Origin: Epiperipatus broadwayi
Lineage: Eukaryota > Onychophora > Udeonychophora > Euonychophora > Peripatidae
Direction: 5' to 3'
Assembly: GCA_028023455.1 (NCBI GenBank)
Contig: JAQFVV010012544.1
Span: 1,190,501-1,254,500 of the forward strand
DNA length: 64,000 bases
The notes under the pieces were generated by a model. It did not search any database and was not told where the DNA came from. It saw nothing but the letters and a program-made list of their open reading frames with translations. This document shows positions 15,398 to 28,811 of this stretch, one piece after another (position 1 is the stretch's first letter; each line of letters starts with the position of its first letter). The position numbers and the translations under genes are program-made.

Positions 15398-18284
15398 TAA
15401 TATCACTATTACAGTATAAAAACATAGCTCTCTATAAAATAATAACTTATTATAAACAATCTTTTGTAAAAATAGGCCCAATTTATCAATGTTAATTTAA
15501 TTATATGGTAGATTAGTTGTTATTGGAAAGATACATAATTGTTCCAAAAATAATATTGGGACAGAATACATCAATAGACCTCAGTGTCTTGTCAAAAGCA
15601 GTTATTTCTTGGTTAAGCTATTGAAAAAGACAATGGCAGCAGTTGTTTTGGATTAAGCTGCTGAAGAAAATAAAAGCAGTCCAGCTGTGAAGATAATGAG
15701 AAATAGTTTGCATAGTCTGAAGTAAGATTCATCTCACTACAAGTAAGGAAAAAATGATTTTTAAAATGGAGTTAAAGAAAACTATGTGCTAAGTCTTAGC
15801 CAAGATCTAAGCATCCTCAAATCTCACCATGTAACCTGCTCATTAAAGAAAATATAGAAGAATAGCACTGAAGTAATCTGTAATCTGCAACAAGCCTTGT
15901 ATTCATCCAAGAGTATGTGTGTCTTTTTATTTGCTATCCTGAATTAAAAATTAGTAGATTGGGAAAATGGTTGAATTCTTTCTGTGCACTTGCCTGAAAC
16001 AATATGTTAATGGAAAAGCTTAACTTGAAAATTACAAATACCAAAGAAGAACTCAAAAGAAAAACAAAACCAAGGTAATCTAAGATATTTTAATATATAC
16101 ATTCATCTCTACATTTATATATAATTTTTAAATTAAGTAACAATGGGTAGTAATTAATAATTTTATTAGTATTTTTTTACTGAAACATGTTTTATCTTTG
16201 AATTATTTTCCCTCCAAAATTCAATTGTAAAGAACATTTTTATTTTTATAAGAAAAGAGAAAGAGGCTTTAAGTTAATTTAATTTTTTTTAATCTTTGAA
16301 AATGTTGTTTTGAAATTTTAATCATTGAAGGGAGAAACAATTCTGTTAATTGAATTAGTAAGAGCCAACAACAAGTTAATATTATTGTATAAAATTATAT
16401 TTTGCTTGTAAAAATGTATTTAAGTTTGAAGTATTATATTATTATATTTTTGTCAATATTCTTATTTATTAGTTAAATTATTAAATAATTATTTAAAAAA
16501 TAATGTTTTTAATTGTCCAACTATCCATTTTACAAATTGGCAATATATATGACTTGATTTTGTAATAGAATAGTATTTTAAAGAATTCATAAATTTTCCC
16601 AATAAGACTATTTCAATTATAGTAGAATAAGCTTATAAATTTATACTTTCTCTTGATCACATTCATGATCCCCAGGGTCCTTGCTTTATGAGCTAGTTTA
16701 GAGCAAAAATTACATAATTAATTTATGGTGAGGGTTTATCTTTGGACATCAAGATGGTTTTCTGGACAGTGCAAAGATAACATCTTTAAAGTCTATTTTC
16801 TGCATTTTATTTATATTTGTTAGAGAAAATTTAGTTTATGGTTGTCCTGCACACCAATGAATTCATATGTCCAAAGAATTGATGATGTTCAGTATGTATT
16901 AGTATCCCTGCATTATTTTTTTTATTATGAGAGACTAGCACTTATTTATATATATCCAAATAACTATTGTATATCATGCACTAGGTTTGGCACTGTTTAT
17001 AAAGTGCCTCTATGGAGATACAGTGAGAAGGCATGACTTTTGTTTGTTGAGTTAATGTAATGCTGTTGACACAGCTTATAAATATAATAGTTGTTATAAC
17101 TACTTATATTTTATTAAATGTTTATGATGATTTATATACCTTATATATTTATTCAATTTGTATTTGATTGAGATATTTTGGGGTGATGTCATAACTGCTT
17201 ATATTATATTTCTATGCTGATTCTCATGTTCAATTTATAGTTATTTCTTATACATATCTTTTCCTTTTATATTTGAATCACATTCCTTATATATTCTTCC
17301 AATTATTCATTCTATATTTGATAATGACTATTGAGGGGGGATGATAATGTTTTTTCCATCTTCTTATGTCACTCTTACTTCTTTACCATTACAATATATA
17401 TATAATTTCTTTCTTATAAATATATATATATATATATGATTTCTTTCTTATAAAGAATGTTTAATTGCCTAACTATGGAAAAGATCTGAGCTGGATGTTG
17501 ATGAGAAGATGCTTTAAAATATCTATTAGTATTTAGATTATTATCGTTTATTCTTGAAATAAAATAGTTTAATAATATTAGCCAAATTTTATAAAATTAT
17601 CTGTAGATATGTAATTATTTACTTGCCTTGTGTTTGCATGCACACAAATCTAGATACATATGTAATTTTGTATGTGTGTAGAGGTTCCATCAATTTTCCA
17701 AAAGTATCACATAAAAAAAAATGTCAATTTTAATAAATTTTAATGCTCGGTGAATTTAATAAACATTTTTTTTTTAAAAAAAAAATGTTTTGTAATTTTA
17801 TGAAAAAATAAATAAATAAAGCTTTAACTTTTACATTTATTTGCAAAAAAAAAGACATATTTGCGTGAGAATATTTTTGCAATTACATATATCTATAGCA
17901 TAATTTGATTAGTTCTGAATTTTATCCGTCTAAAATGAATCCCAAAATTGAAAACTGATCATTGAAATATTTTTACTGAACAAACTACCCAGGGATTTTT
18001 CTTCAAATCCCAATTTTACCCTGCCAGGAATCAATGCACTTAATTTTTAATAAATAATGTGACTTGCCCAAATGCTTAAGAGATATTTTATAATTTTTAT
18101 CAGCTTTTTTATGTTCAAAATATAGTTATAATTTTTTTATTTTTTTATTTATTTTTGTAATTTAGTTGTTGTCATAATATTTAAGCTTTAGAGGGTTTTA
18201 GATTCAAAACCTTTTAGAAATTGTACTACTTTCAATTATATTTTGAATAAAAATTATACAAATTTTACTTTTGTTTGTAATTAT
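15398..18284. other. AT-rich spacer, nothing recognised
   Basis: Nearly 3 kb with no recognisable gene. Small TA runs occur at about 17395-17440. The 64-codon ORF at 16842-17036 resembles nothing I know. Confidence 0.5.
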
Positions 18285-18562
18285 ATATTGGACTATTTCC
18301 ACCATTAACTGTTAAATGTCTTAGAAAAATACAAACTTTATTTAAACTTTTCAAATACATTCAATTATTAGTAATAACTTAAATCTTACTATATAACATA
18401 ACATTATTATGGTATTATTATCCTCTCTTCTTTCTGGACTAAACAGTAAGGGTACTAGCATGAAAAGCAACCCACTAATCTTTAGATTCATGAATATTAA
18501 ATTTAAAGTGATGTTCCAACTAACTAGGCTATTCTATAAAGACAATAGTCAAAAGAAATTTT
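18285..18562 (-). repeat. tRNA-derived SINE, diverged
   Basis: Read on the minus strand from 18562, TAGCCTAGTTAGTTGG is a decayed A-box region. It is followed by AATCTAAAGATTAGTGGGTT, the AGAAAGAAGAGAGG body word and the tail ending GGAAATAGTCCAA. It is collinear with the SINE at 2885-3172. The 116-codon plus ORF crossing it is chance. Confidence 0.55.
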
Positions 18563-19389
18563 ATATACATATTTATGTGGGTCTTCCTGATTTCTTCATT
18601 ACTAAGGTCAATGTTATAAACTGGTTTCCAAATATTATAGATTATAACACTAGGTTGATTTATAGTATTATTTGCTATTATCAAATGAATATATATTTTA
18701 AATTTTTTTCTATTTACTTTTACTTTTCTATCCAACACTTTTATCTTTTCCCAATTTAACATGATCTGCTACTTTAAATATTTTTTTTCACATAGTGCTT
18801 TTTAGTTGACTTTTCAGAGAATGATTTTACTGAGGTATGTCTTTCCATGTCTAGTTGGTACTTTGGAGATACACTATTTTGTTGTTGGCACTTCATTTTT
18901 AGTTTTTGCATAAGTTAGGATTCTCTATAGTGTGTTATAGCTTTAAAAAGCTGCTTGATGTTATAGGGTCCATGATTTTCTTTAATTTAGATGCTTTTTT
19001 TAATACGTATGCCTATACTTGTTTTTTTCTTTCTTGATGTTTCTTTTTGTTGTCTCTTATTTTTCAAGTATGGGTCTCACTTTTAAATAGTCAGAATGGC
19101 AAGTGCATCATTTTTAAGAGAATAAATACAGAAAGAAAGCTGATGTAGTCAAAATTGAGAGGGAAGTCTATTTTGGTCATCATTATTTAGAGATGTTGTC
19201 ATCTAGTGATTCAAGGTAAAATTATTGTCAAATAACCTGCAGATAAAAAAAAACAGTCACTCCAAATTTTACATCAATAACTCAGTTTCATTACTGAATC
19301 TTAGTTGATTGGAGCTATTTTGAGATTTTGTTTAATCATAATGCACTGTTTCAGGTAGAATGACAAACTTTAGAGCTCAATTTCATGGA
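18563..19389. other. Spacer, nothing recognised
   Basis: Moderately AT-rich. No frame stays open and no repeat match was noticed inside the window. Confidence 0.45.
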
Positions 19390-19815
19390 TGTGATGTGAT
19401 AAGATGCTTTGGGACTTCTCCTCAAATGGAGTCAGGAATCTTAGCAGCTATGCTCAGAGAAACCTGTTAGACACTTTACCTTTCTTTTCCATTATCCACC
19501 CTAAGTTTTCCCATAATCTGCTCCATCCCATTTCCACAACATAATCTTTATCAACTCATGACCTTCATATCTAAATCCCCTATCTTTTCCCAAACCTAGC
19601 ATAAAAACCAATAACTCACTTTCTGTATAATCACTTTGTTCATACTTAATCTTCCATAACTTCATTATTTGTATCCTTTCTGCTTCCAAGCATTTACATT
19701 GAAGTAACAGATGCCTAATATTTTCTATGCCTTCCTTACACAACTTGCAGGCTAAATCACCCATATTTTTCCATTTACATGTATATTCCCTTGTTGCTAT
19801 TAGCTCTGTCACGCC
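19390..19815 (-). pseudogene. LINE 3' end, 5'-truncated: C-terminal zinc-knuckle region
   Basis: A 103-codon minus frame (19812-19501) carries ATREYTCKWKNMGDLACKLC, then EGIENIRHLLLQC: a C-x2-C-x8-H-x4-C pattern (19749 to 19696) of the kind found near the C terminus of many LINE ORF2 proteins. It is followed by IMKLWKIKYEQSDYTES. The same region and the same 3' untranslated words (AACCTGTTAG, GTGATGTGAT) occur in the longer copy at 22.3-24.5 kb. The 5' end stops abruptly near 19815, consistent with 5' truncation at target-primed insertion. This copy has the longer open C terminus of the two. Confidence 0.75.
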
Positions 19816-20744
19816 CCACGCTCAAACGTTTTATGAAATTCCAACAAATAAAACCATTTGTTTACTTATTTTTATTAGGCCTAATAATTATCAAACGCCT
19901 CATAAATGATATTTGCAAAAAAAATCAAATCAATTTATCATTTTTAATAATATTACATCTGTATGAGTAAATATTTAGTTTTCTTTTTTTAGTATTTGTA
20001 CATTACAATTGACATTAAATGTCAACAATTAATCATATTAAGCATTAACTATGCATTTGATGCTTATATATATATATAAGATTTGACTCTATGTACATAT
20101 TTTTAAAAAGAATCTACCATTAACCTTTATTTTTTTTCTTTCTTACTAGTAATTTTCAAAACAAATCATTACGGATATTTGTCTTTATAAACAGATCTTG
20201 ATTTTCTATTTTCTTTCAGCCAGCTGCCTCTTAAAATTACCACACATTTGTCAAACTTGCAGAACATTAATAAATTTTTTACACAAATAGTAGCAACATT
20301 ATGTTATGAAGCATTAGCACAGAAGACAGAAATTATTAAAAGAACATTGAAAACTGCAAGTGAATGTAAATAAAATATTTAATAGATCTAAATAATCATG
20401 TCTATTACTGGAGAACATACTGCATATATGCTATATATGTTTACTTCGAAACTGAATATATATATATATTGTACATAAACACAGATACTTTAATTTTAAA
20501 ATTATATTAGGATTTAATTTGTATTTCAATTTTCAATACCATATTTTAGTGATTTTTTAGTGGTAATTTACATTATTATGAGTTGATCTTTTTTAAAAGC
20601 TCCTTCAAGTTCCCAAAAAATTTAAGATTTTTGAGGTGACTTACCTATAACATCCTCATTTAACACTGAAATGGACGGTCAAATAATGGGTATCTAGATA
20701 ATCATAACCTTTTTCTTCACTATTTTTACAGTCAATCAATCAAT
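19816..20744. other. AT-rich spacer, nothing recognised
   Basis: AT-rich with two short TA runs (about 20066 and 20457). Nothing coding was recognised. Confidence 0.5.
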
Positions 20745-20965
20745 AGTAGTCTGTCCAATAGACAGGTCCAGAGAGTAGTCACTACATCAGTTCATCCATT
20801 CTTCCATTCCATTCTCTTCCTTGCCCACTTCCTCAATTCCACATAACCCCTTCCATCTCATATATCATCCAATAATGTCAATCTCTTCCGTCCTTTCTTT
20901 TTATTTCCACTCACCATTCCTTCCAAAACATCTTTCATTAAGCTACAGTATGATAGGCTATTAGA
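20745..20965 (-). pseudogene. LINE C-terminal relic, second family
   Basis: On the minus strand (about 20962 downward) the frame reads DVLEGMVSGNKKKGRKRLTL, followed by LDDI, a stop, then GRGYVELRKWARKRMEWKN. The G-x-K-x-x-GR-x-R ... DDI pattern, a basic linker followed by a short helix, is typical of the C-terminal tail of LINE reverse transcriptases in invertebrates. The sequence ends in ATTGATTGATTGACTG, resembling the short tandem 3' tails of such LINEs. Family assignment is by eye. Confidence 0.5.
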
Positions 20966-22269
20966 GAGATCATGTCATATGTATTTCATGGTTATTCATA
21001 TGATCTTGCATATGAAAAAGAACTGGTTAACAGTGATTGGGAGGCTAAACAAAGATTTTTTTATACATTTAAATAATAATGTTGTAATACGTTAGTTCTA
21101 TTATTAATATTTAAAGGATTTAAATATAAGAGAGAACTATATAATAAAAAAAAATCATAATATAGAAATAAGAATGTAATAAATTAATATTTATTATCAG
21201 AAAGGGAATAATTTAGAAGTGGAAAAAAATATGCTTAAAATTATAATGGAAAGTTATATTACGTAGAAAATAGATCTTAATATAAGAATTCAAAGTAATT
21301 AATATATATATATTGATGAAAAAAAAGATATGAAGAAAGAAATTTACTTAAAGATAAAGATTTTATATTATTATTAAGTCTGTATTTTGTGAGGGTGGAG
21401 GGGGTGAAGACAGTAGAGCAATAAAATATCATAATTAGGTAGATGTAATACAGCTTTTTCTCCAAGATAAGGTATTTAGTTAAGGTTATAATTATAATCT
21501 ATAATATATTTCTTTAGTCAAATATAATTAAGGTTATTCATGGTTTTATAAAATAATTGAGGTCATATAGAGCATATATAAAAGCATCAATTTCTTTAAA
21601 AAAAAAAAAAAAAGCTTTTTTGATGCTGGACACTAGAAAAGCCAACATGACTTTTAGTGGCTAAAAATATAGAAAAAGCCACCAAGTGCCTGAAACCTAT
21701 CTTGGAACCAATATTTCTTAATTTAAATGTGCCATTCTAAAGATGTTTAACCTCACAATGCAACTGGAAAAAATATGATGATGAGCCAGCAAGATATTTA
21801 TGAAACAAATTTTAACAATTGAAAGGAGAAACCAGATAAAGAAAAGCTCAATTCTGTCTGAAAAGCTTATATGTGACATTCTAACTTTTTTTTAAAAAAA
21901 TTACATGTACGCATGAATGAGGTAAATCTAAATTATGAATTATAGAAACCATGAGAAGTGGATGAAAGCATTCCTGCAAAAAAACTAATTGCCATGATTC
22001 TATATGTACAATTTATAAAAAGTATTTTTTAAAAAATACTTTTAATAGTTTAGACTTATTTTAATAATCTTATTTTGCTTTAACCTCCCCAAATTCACCA
22101 TTAAACCAGACTAGCCAAAGAAAATAAACTCTAAAACACAACCAATGGTTTCACTGCTACAATCTGACTACTCGAGTATAAAGAATTAAAAGAAAACAAA
22201 TACATACTATATATATATATATATTGTAATGGCCAAACTAGCATATTTCACAATTTTACATTTTCTCTA
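20966..22269. other. AT-rich spacer, nothing recognised
   Basis: AT-rich with a 14-A run near 21600 and a TA run at about 22207-22226. Two small minus-strand ORFs look like chance. Confidence 0.5.
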
Positions 22270-24510
22270 TTTTATTTATTGATTTATTTGATGTGATGTG
22301 ATGTATTGTGGCTTCACCTTAAACGAAGTCAAGAATATCTCAGCAATTATGCCCAGATAAACCTGTTAGCCACTTTATTTTCCATTCCTCACTCTAAATT
22401 TTCCCATATTCTGCTCCATCCCATTTCCACAACATAATCTTTGTCAACTCTATAACCTTTATATCTAAATCCCCTTTATCTTTTCCCAAACTCAGCATAA
22501 AAACCAATAATTCACTTTCTGTATAATCACTTTTTTCTTATTTATTCTTCCATAACTTCATTATATGTACCCTTTCTGTTTTCAAGCATTTACATTCAAT
22601 TAACAAATGCCTAATATTTTCTATTCCTTCCTTACATAATTTACAAAATAAATCACCCATTTTTTTCCATTTACATGTATATTCTCTTGTAGCTAAAGAT
22701 CCTGTTTGAGCCTTAAATAATAAACTACTTTCCTTACTGTTGTCATATATTAACTCCACCTAATATTCTGTTTATTTCTATATATATTTAAACTCTTTTT
22801 ACTCTCCATACTATTTCTCCATTCTTTATTAATAAATCTATTCTTTTATCCCATTCCTTACTACTGCAACACTCAATAATCCTCTTAACACAATCCTCTT
22901 ATCTTTTGTACAAATATACTGATATAAATTTTTTATCCAAATCTTTTGCATACCGCATTACCTTTCTCACCAATCTTGTTACCTGCCCTTTACTCATAAC
23001 CCAATTAAATACTATTTTAGCTATTCTTTTATTATCCATAAACTGCAATCTACCAAACATTTTCATTTTACTTTTTGCATCTCTCATATGAAAACTTGAC
23101 CATCCCATTTCTCCTTGAATTGCCTCCTTTGCTGTCCATACATCTGCATCCAATGCATGTCTTCCTACTTCCCTTTGAACTTTTTTCTAAGTAATTTAAT
23201 ACCTCTTTACTAACTTATAATGCATCATTACCATATGTTAACTTTGCTACTGCAACTCCTTTCCATATAATTCTAACTACATCATATTTATTATATGAAA
23301 ACACTGTTAATTTCTTTATCAATCCCTTTCTTTTCTTTGCTTCATTTATCAATTTTTTCTCCCATTCATCCAAATAATTTTTCTGATTACTTAAAATAAT
23401 TCCCAAATAACTATATCTATTCACCACAACTTAATATCTCCCAATAAAAATTCTACATCTTCTCTTTCCCCAGTATTAACCATCATTATATTTGATTTTT
23501 CTTCACTAAATTTAATCCCCATCTCTTTACCAACCCTTGCACATGTCCTCAACATAACTTCCATATCTTCTCTTTTTTCTGCACACAAAAATATATCATC
23601 TGAAAAAAAAGACCTGACAAAATATATACTCCCTTACTACCTATTAATGATATCTCTATCCTTCTTCCTAATCTTTCTATTGCTCTTTTCATTTCACTCA
23701 AATACAACACAAACAAAATAGGTGACATAGGGCATCCTTGCCTTATCCCCACCCCATTTTTAACTTTAACTGATTCTATATTCCCTAATTGATATATATA
23801 ATAATTATTTTCATATAATTTCTTAATAATATTTATTAAAGCCTCATCCATTCCCAAATTTACTAAACTTATCTATAATCTGTTTCTATCTACTCTATCA
23901 TATGCCTTCTCTATAACTATAAAACTCATATATAACTATTTACCTAAATTCTTACTCTTATCCATAAGTTGGGTAACTACAAATAAACTATCTCCTATAT
24001 GCCTATCTAATCTAAAACCTCCTTGCATTTCCCCCACTACATTATTCCCTTCCATCCATTTTACAACTCTTCTAGCCACCATATATGAGAAAACTTGATA
24101 TAAAACTTATGTTACCACTATTGGTCTATAAAATTCAACCTTTTGTGATCCTTACCCTTTCCTTTAAATAATAATCTTACTCTTGTATTATTCCAACTGC
24201 TTGGAAAAACTCTATTCTGTGCCATTTTATTAAAACAAGATAATAACTTTACTTTTGCCCTATATCCTAAATTCATTACCATCTCTGCTGCCCATCCATC
24301 TAAACCTCTTGCCTTTCCACTTTTCAATTTCTTCTCTACCTCATTCAGTTCATTTTCTGAAAAACTAATATTCCCATTACTATATGCTTTCATGTTTTCT
24401 ATCACTCTATCATTTACATCTAACATCTTTTCTATATTCATTATATATCTATTTAAGATTATCTCTAAATCTTCTCTAGAGCTACACTCTATTCCCTCAT
24501 AATTATACAG
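22270..24510 (-). pseudogene. LINE reverse transcriptase, frameshifted and 5'-truncated
   Basis: Non-LTR retrotransposon ORF2 remains, read right to left. Near 24500-24118: LKSGKARGLDGW and RVRLLFKGKGKD, the N-terminal reverse-transcriptase blocks. Near 23749-23700: GIRQGCPMSPILFVLYL, the conserved RQGCPLSP block. Near 23607-23590, in another frame: FFSDDIFLCAEK, carrying the catalytic FxDD. Then come the thumb region at 23427-23215 (RYSYLGIILSN) and further pieces at 23153-22899. A C-x2-C-x8-H-x4-C knuckle lies at 22645-22592. Several frameshifts and stops separate the pieces, and no endonuclease domain is present. The 3' end carries ATCACATCACATC repeats (about 22300-22280), also seen at the 19.4-kb copy. 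Clade not assigned. Confidence 0.85.
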
Positions 24511-26177
24511 GCGCCACCTGGCTTTAAGCATCAGGAAATAAACTAACATGTATATTTAAAACAATATTTTAATCAATAAAATAATGTAACCATTAACCAG
24601 CTCCGTTTGTAATGCTGGGCTAAATCATGGAGAACATAAGTTACTTCCTAGAAATAATGATAGACCATGCAATCTTACATAAACAAAGTAACAAATGATA
24701 TAATAATAACTTATGTGCAATTCTACTTATTAATTGATGTATATTTTATTTTCTTTAATAAAATTAACAAATCATGTAACAATAGTTTATTTATAAAATA
24801 TAATCAGTAATTGATATACATTTTATTTCTTTAGAAAAATCCTTTAATCATTATACATCATAACATTAATATATTCAGAGATAATATAACACATTCACCA
24901 TAAATAAAACCCTGTCTTCAATAAACTTAAATGTAATTCTATACCTGTATGAATTCATAAATATAAACATTTCTTTAATTTACATGTCTCCTAGTACTTA
25001 CACGTACATATGCTCTATATGGGTCAAACATCAGCATTTTTTATTATAATAATCATAAGAAATGGTATTTTTAGATCCTATTCATAAATGTAACTGCTTA
25101 TATAATAATAACTATAAAAGGATGGCCCTTTGGTTCTAACTCTAATTGTATGAACCTTCTATACAATATTTATAAGGAGTGGTCTTTTGATCCTAAACCT
25201 AATTTCATACAACTATAATTATATAGGCATGACTCATTCTGAAATTGATCTCTAACTCACTAAACTGATAGGAATGTACTTTTCCATATGGATGCAAACA
25301 TGTAAACTATTAAACATTGAACAAACAACTGTGCATACATAAATCTATCGATATAAAATCCAATTTTCAGTAATCAAATATAAGTTTAACTATGAATGAA
25401 TGAGACTAATGGAAATAATTGCATCATTATTTACAGTTATTTGTGATTTAGGCAATTTTTATGTTTCCATTGCATTTATATGATTATCATTATTTTTTGG
25501 CCTTTTCTCTTATTAATAACTTATATAGAAACATATCTGATATATAATAACTGTTTTTTCTTTAAAAAAAAATTATCAAGTAAAGAGAAAATACAAATTC
25601 ATTTCTTTTTTTTTAAAAAAAACTGAATTTCTTTCAAAATAATACATGGATTATAAGCATTATTTGCAAATCCAAATTATTTAAAATAAAGTACAAATCA
25701 CTCTTTAAATATAAGACTCACCCAGAATAAAATAACTGTTATTTACTTTTTTCTGATAAATATTAAAAGTCCATTTATAATGACAATAGTCTTGAAATTT
25801 TTAGCCATTAATTAAATAAGCATATTTCTTCATTTCATCCAGAGTTATTCAAAATATCATTTAAAATGTTCCAGCTTAGATTTAGCTAACTCTTACTAGT
25901 GTTCTTTCTTTTTATTCACATGGAACAGTGAAATCCTGGGATTGAAATGAAGTAGTATTCCAATCAGGTCAAAAGTAGAGAAAATTTGATTTTATATCAA
26001 AACTTACTTTTCTCTTGGACCTCATTTTGGTTTTTTTTAAAAAAAATCAAATTTGCATATGATTTTGCTTAGAAGAAAAAAAATTGTATATATATTATAT
26101 TGAAATAAATAATGGATTGTTCATTTCAATATATATGTATAAATATTTGCATATGTAATGTTATTATATATATATAT
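24511..26177. other. AT-rich spacer with degenerate tandem repeats
   Basis: Between 24630 and 25230 there are loose tandem similarities. TAATTGATRTAYATTTTATTT occurs near 24731 and 24810, and GGATGGCCCTTTGGTTCTAA near 25122 is echoed near 25173 (GGAGTGGTCTTTTGATCCTA) and near 25069. No ORF of interest was seen. TA runs near 26080-26175 precede the 2.1-kb repeat. Confidence 0.45.
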
Positions 26178-28270
26178 TGTAATGATATATAAATATGCCG
26201 TTACATTAAATTGAAATAAAAACTTTTTAAGTTCGCAAATAAAAATAAATGTATTAAAAAAAATTAAACGCTAAAATTAAAATGTTTGTTAAACGTATAT
26301 ATTCGCAAAACTTAAAAAATATTTTAAAAAAAAAAAACAAATAGATAAGTATTTGAACATATTTTTTTTATAAAAAAAGTACAAGATTTAAAGATAAAAC
26401 ATTTTTGTAGATGGAAATGATTGTTTATTAATTATCCAAAAGCTGTGTAATTAAAAAGTCAGATGAAAAATAGATAAGAGAATAAAGAGATTTTAGCTTG
26501 ACCAATGGAAGCAAATAAAGGCCCAGACCATAACGAAAAAAATGGAACAGTGACGTTTTTGTTTGTGGAATCCATAGGAGGACTATAAAAAGAAAAATAT
26601 TGAGTTCCAGTCAGTTTCCAGCTTGATTTTGTGAGAAGGATGATGGGACACACATATCGTTCTCTCTCACTTATTTTAAAAATGAAAAGACTGTGATACC
26701 AGAATGAACCAGCTAAGACTACCTCCAGAATATCAGACAGGTCTTCCATGAAAGTTTTTGTGGGAATTGCCAACAGGAACCTGAGCTCTTCTACTGTAAG
26801 CTATATGAACTAAACAATTTTTAAAATCATAAAAAAAAAAAGAATAATTAAGAACTTTCATCAGGGTTTGACAAATTTAATAAACAAGCCATTTTAAATG
26901 TTAAAATGGACTCTTATCTAATTTTTGTAAGTTTCAAATCAATTAATAATGTTTAATTTTATATATTTTGTGTTTGATAAAAATCGTTTCCATTTATTAT
27001 TTTATATGTATTAATATTTATTGTTTAAATTTTAAATGAGGAAATTTAGATTGGGTATAGATGTTGCATGGATTCGTTAGCGGTTGATTATGTTTTGGTT
27101 TTCACATTCTGTTAAAATATGTAGGTCATCAGTGTCACTGCAGCATCTTATGATGAATGCTATTGGGTTTTTTTTGTATTCCCTATGCAATTGACATTAT
27201 TGATGATTTTGTATTTTGATCGGTTGTGTTTATTTTGCGATGTTTTTAACCGTGGAATCTATGCAACTGATCTATACTCAACATTATAAAACAAATTGTA
27301 TAAAATTCATCTGTGTGAATGTATCTAAATGTTAAATTTAAGTTGGGCATGAATGGCTGTATAGATTTGTAAAGTTATATATATAGTTTAAGGGAGGGTA
27401 ATGTTAGGTTATTGGTTTCGTAGTTAAATTGGGTCAATGGATTAGATGTATCAATGTAGTTAGTAAATGTAGCAGGAGATCCGCTACAGGCAGGATTGCA
27501 TATATATGCCACACACCTTCTGTTTGCCTATGGATGGGATTGTAAGTTGGCAAAAAGGACCGCAGTCCATTCCTATGGAGTTTTTTGTTTATTGTTCTAC
27601 TCACCAACAGATGTAGCATTCCAGTTGGTTGAGAGACAATGTCTTCTCTAACTCTACTTACTGTTCAGCTGTACATTCCTGACAGTATAGTATTTTGTGT
27701 TGTTGTATTCATGCTGCATTGAATATATCGATATATCCAATGGATTGACGTTGGTTTGGCTGCGAACTTTTGGCCTAAGGTTAAATAAGGGATAGAACAT
27801 TTTCTTTTCAAATACAATCTATGTAGTCTATTCATACTCGACAATCTTAATAAAATATTAAATCTATTCATACTCGACCCTCTAAATGAAATATTAAACT
27901 CATTGCAATCTATTTAAATGTAAAATTAAAAGTTAATATAAAAATCTAAAAAATATTTAATTTATTCCTCAAAATTTAAAATGATTCAAAATTTATATGT
28001 GTGTAAATAAATATTTGTTTGTTATTTACTGGAAGTGGCTTTTATTTTTTTATATATATTTAAGATGCACTTAATCAAGTTATTTATTATCTCTACATCT
28101 CCATGAGTTAGTGACAGTGGGCTAACGGTCTGAATATTTAAATAAAGTGGAATCTTAAAAGCACATATCTGCCTACTTTATACATTTTTCTAGGTTCAAA
28201 TGCCTAGATGGTGCCCTTGTAGTGCAGATTGCAGTTAGATTCGATCACCACTTCCTTTTGGATCATTATA
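26178..28270 (+). repeat. 2.1-kb direct repeat, left copy (LTR-like)
   Basis: Begins TGTAATGA and ends TCATTATA, a short imperfect inverted repeat at the two ends, as long terminal repeats often have. It matches 28812-30908 along its whole length with few indels; in a 100-bp stretch I compared there were about nine differences. It contains a TATA/initiator promoter (26584-26617). Small minus-strand ORFs (26773-26459, 27619-27434, 27871-27665) lie in both copies but resemble nothing known. The size is large for an LTR, and the two copies are only 541 bp apart, so a plain tandem duplication remains possible. Confidence 0.65.
26584..26617 (+). promoter_or_regulatory. TATA box plus initiator in the left repeat
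   Basis: TATAAAA (26584-26590) is followed 27 bases later by TCAGTTT (26611-26617), which fits the arthropod-type initiator TCAKTY at the usual distance. A CCAAT word lies about 90 bp upstream (GACCAATGG near 26500). The arrangement is typical of an LTR U3/R boundary and is kept in the right copy. Confidence 0.55.
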
Positions 28271-28811
28271 ACTGGCTATCCAACTTGGGTCAATCTTTAA
28301 TAAATCACTGAGTGCCCTGAGAATTTTAAAAGTAAATCATGCCCGTAACATTTTGTCTGAAATGAGTATAAATATATTTTTTGTATTAACAAAAAGTTAT
28401 ACTTTGAATTTTGTCTTAAAGGTACTGCCAGTAAGAAAAATTGGACATATGTAATAATAAATGCGAGGAATAAAACGTAATAATTAGTATAAATCATAAT
28501 TTTTCTTTTTTTTAAAAAAAAGTCTTGTTTAAATTAAAATCTAATCATTCAACTTGTGTAAGTAATAGTTAAAGGTAGAAGAAAAGAAATTTGGAAGGGA
28601 GGGGGCAGAAATTTAGTTGGTAGTAAGGAATCAACAGTCAACATTTTTTTATCATTATATTTGTGTGTAATTACTGTTTTGTCTTATAAAAAAAAGTTTT
28701 GTCCTTTTGAAATTTTCATATATAATCAATTTGTGTAACATAATTACTAACACTAAGTAAATTCTTTTTTTTTTGTAATGTTTTTGTATTTTTTGAGGAA
28801 GTTTACTGATA
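28271..28811 (+). other. Segment between the two direct repeats
   Basis: Only 541 bp. It starts ACTGGCTATCC; the TGG two bases into it could be the start of a tRNA primer-binding site, but I cannot match a tRNA. A purine-rich run (GGAAGGGAGGGGGC near 28594) lies about 200 bp before the right repeat, too far to be its polypurine tract without rearrangement. No gag or pol coding is seen, so if this was an LTR element its interior is almost wholly deleted. Confidence 0.4.

Noticed and set aside
18409-18759. 116-codon plus-strand ORF with overlapping minus ORF
   Set aside because: It overlaps a decayed SINE and AT-rich flank; no resemblance to a protein family.
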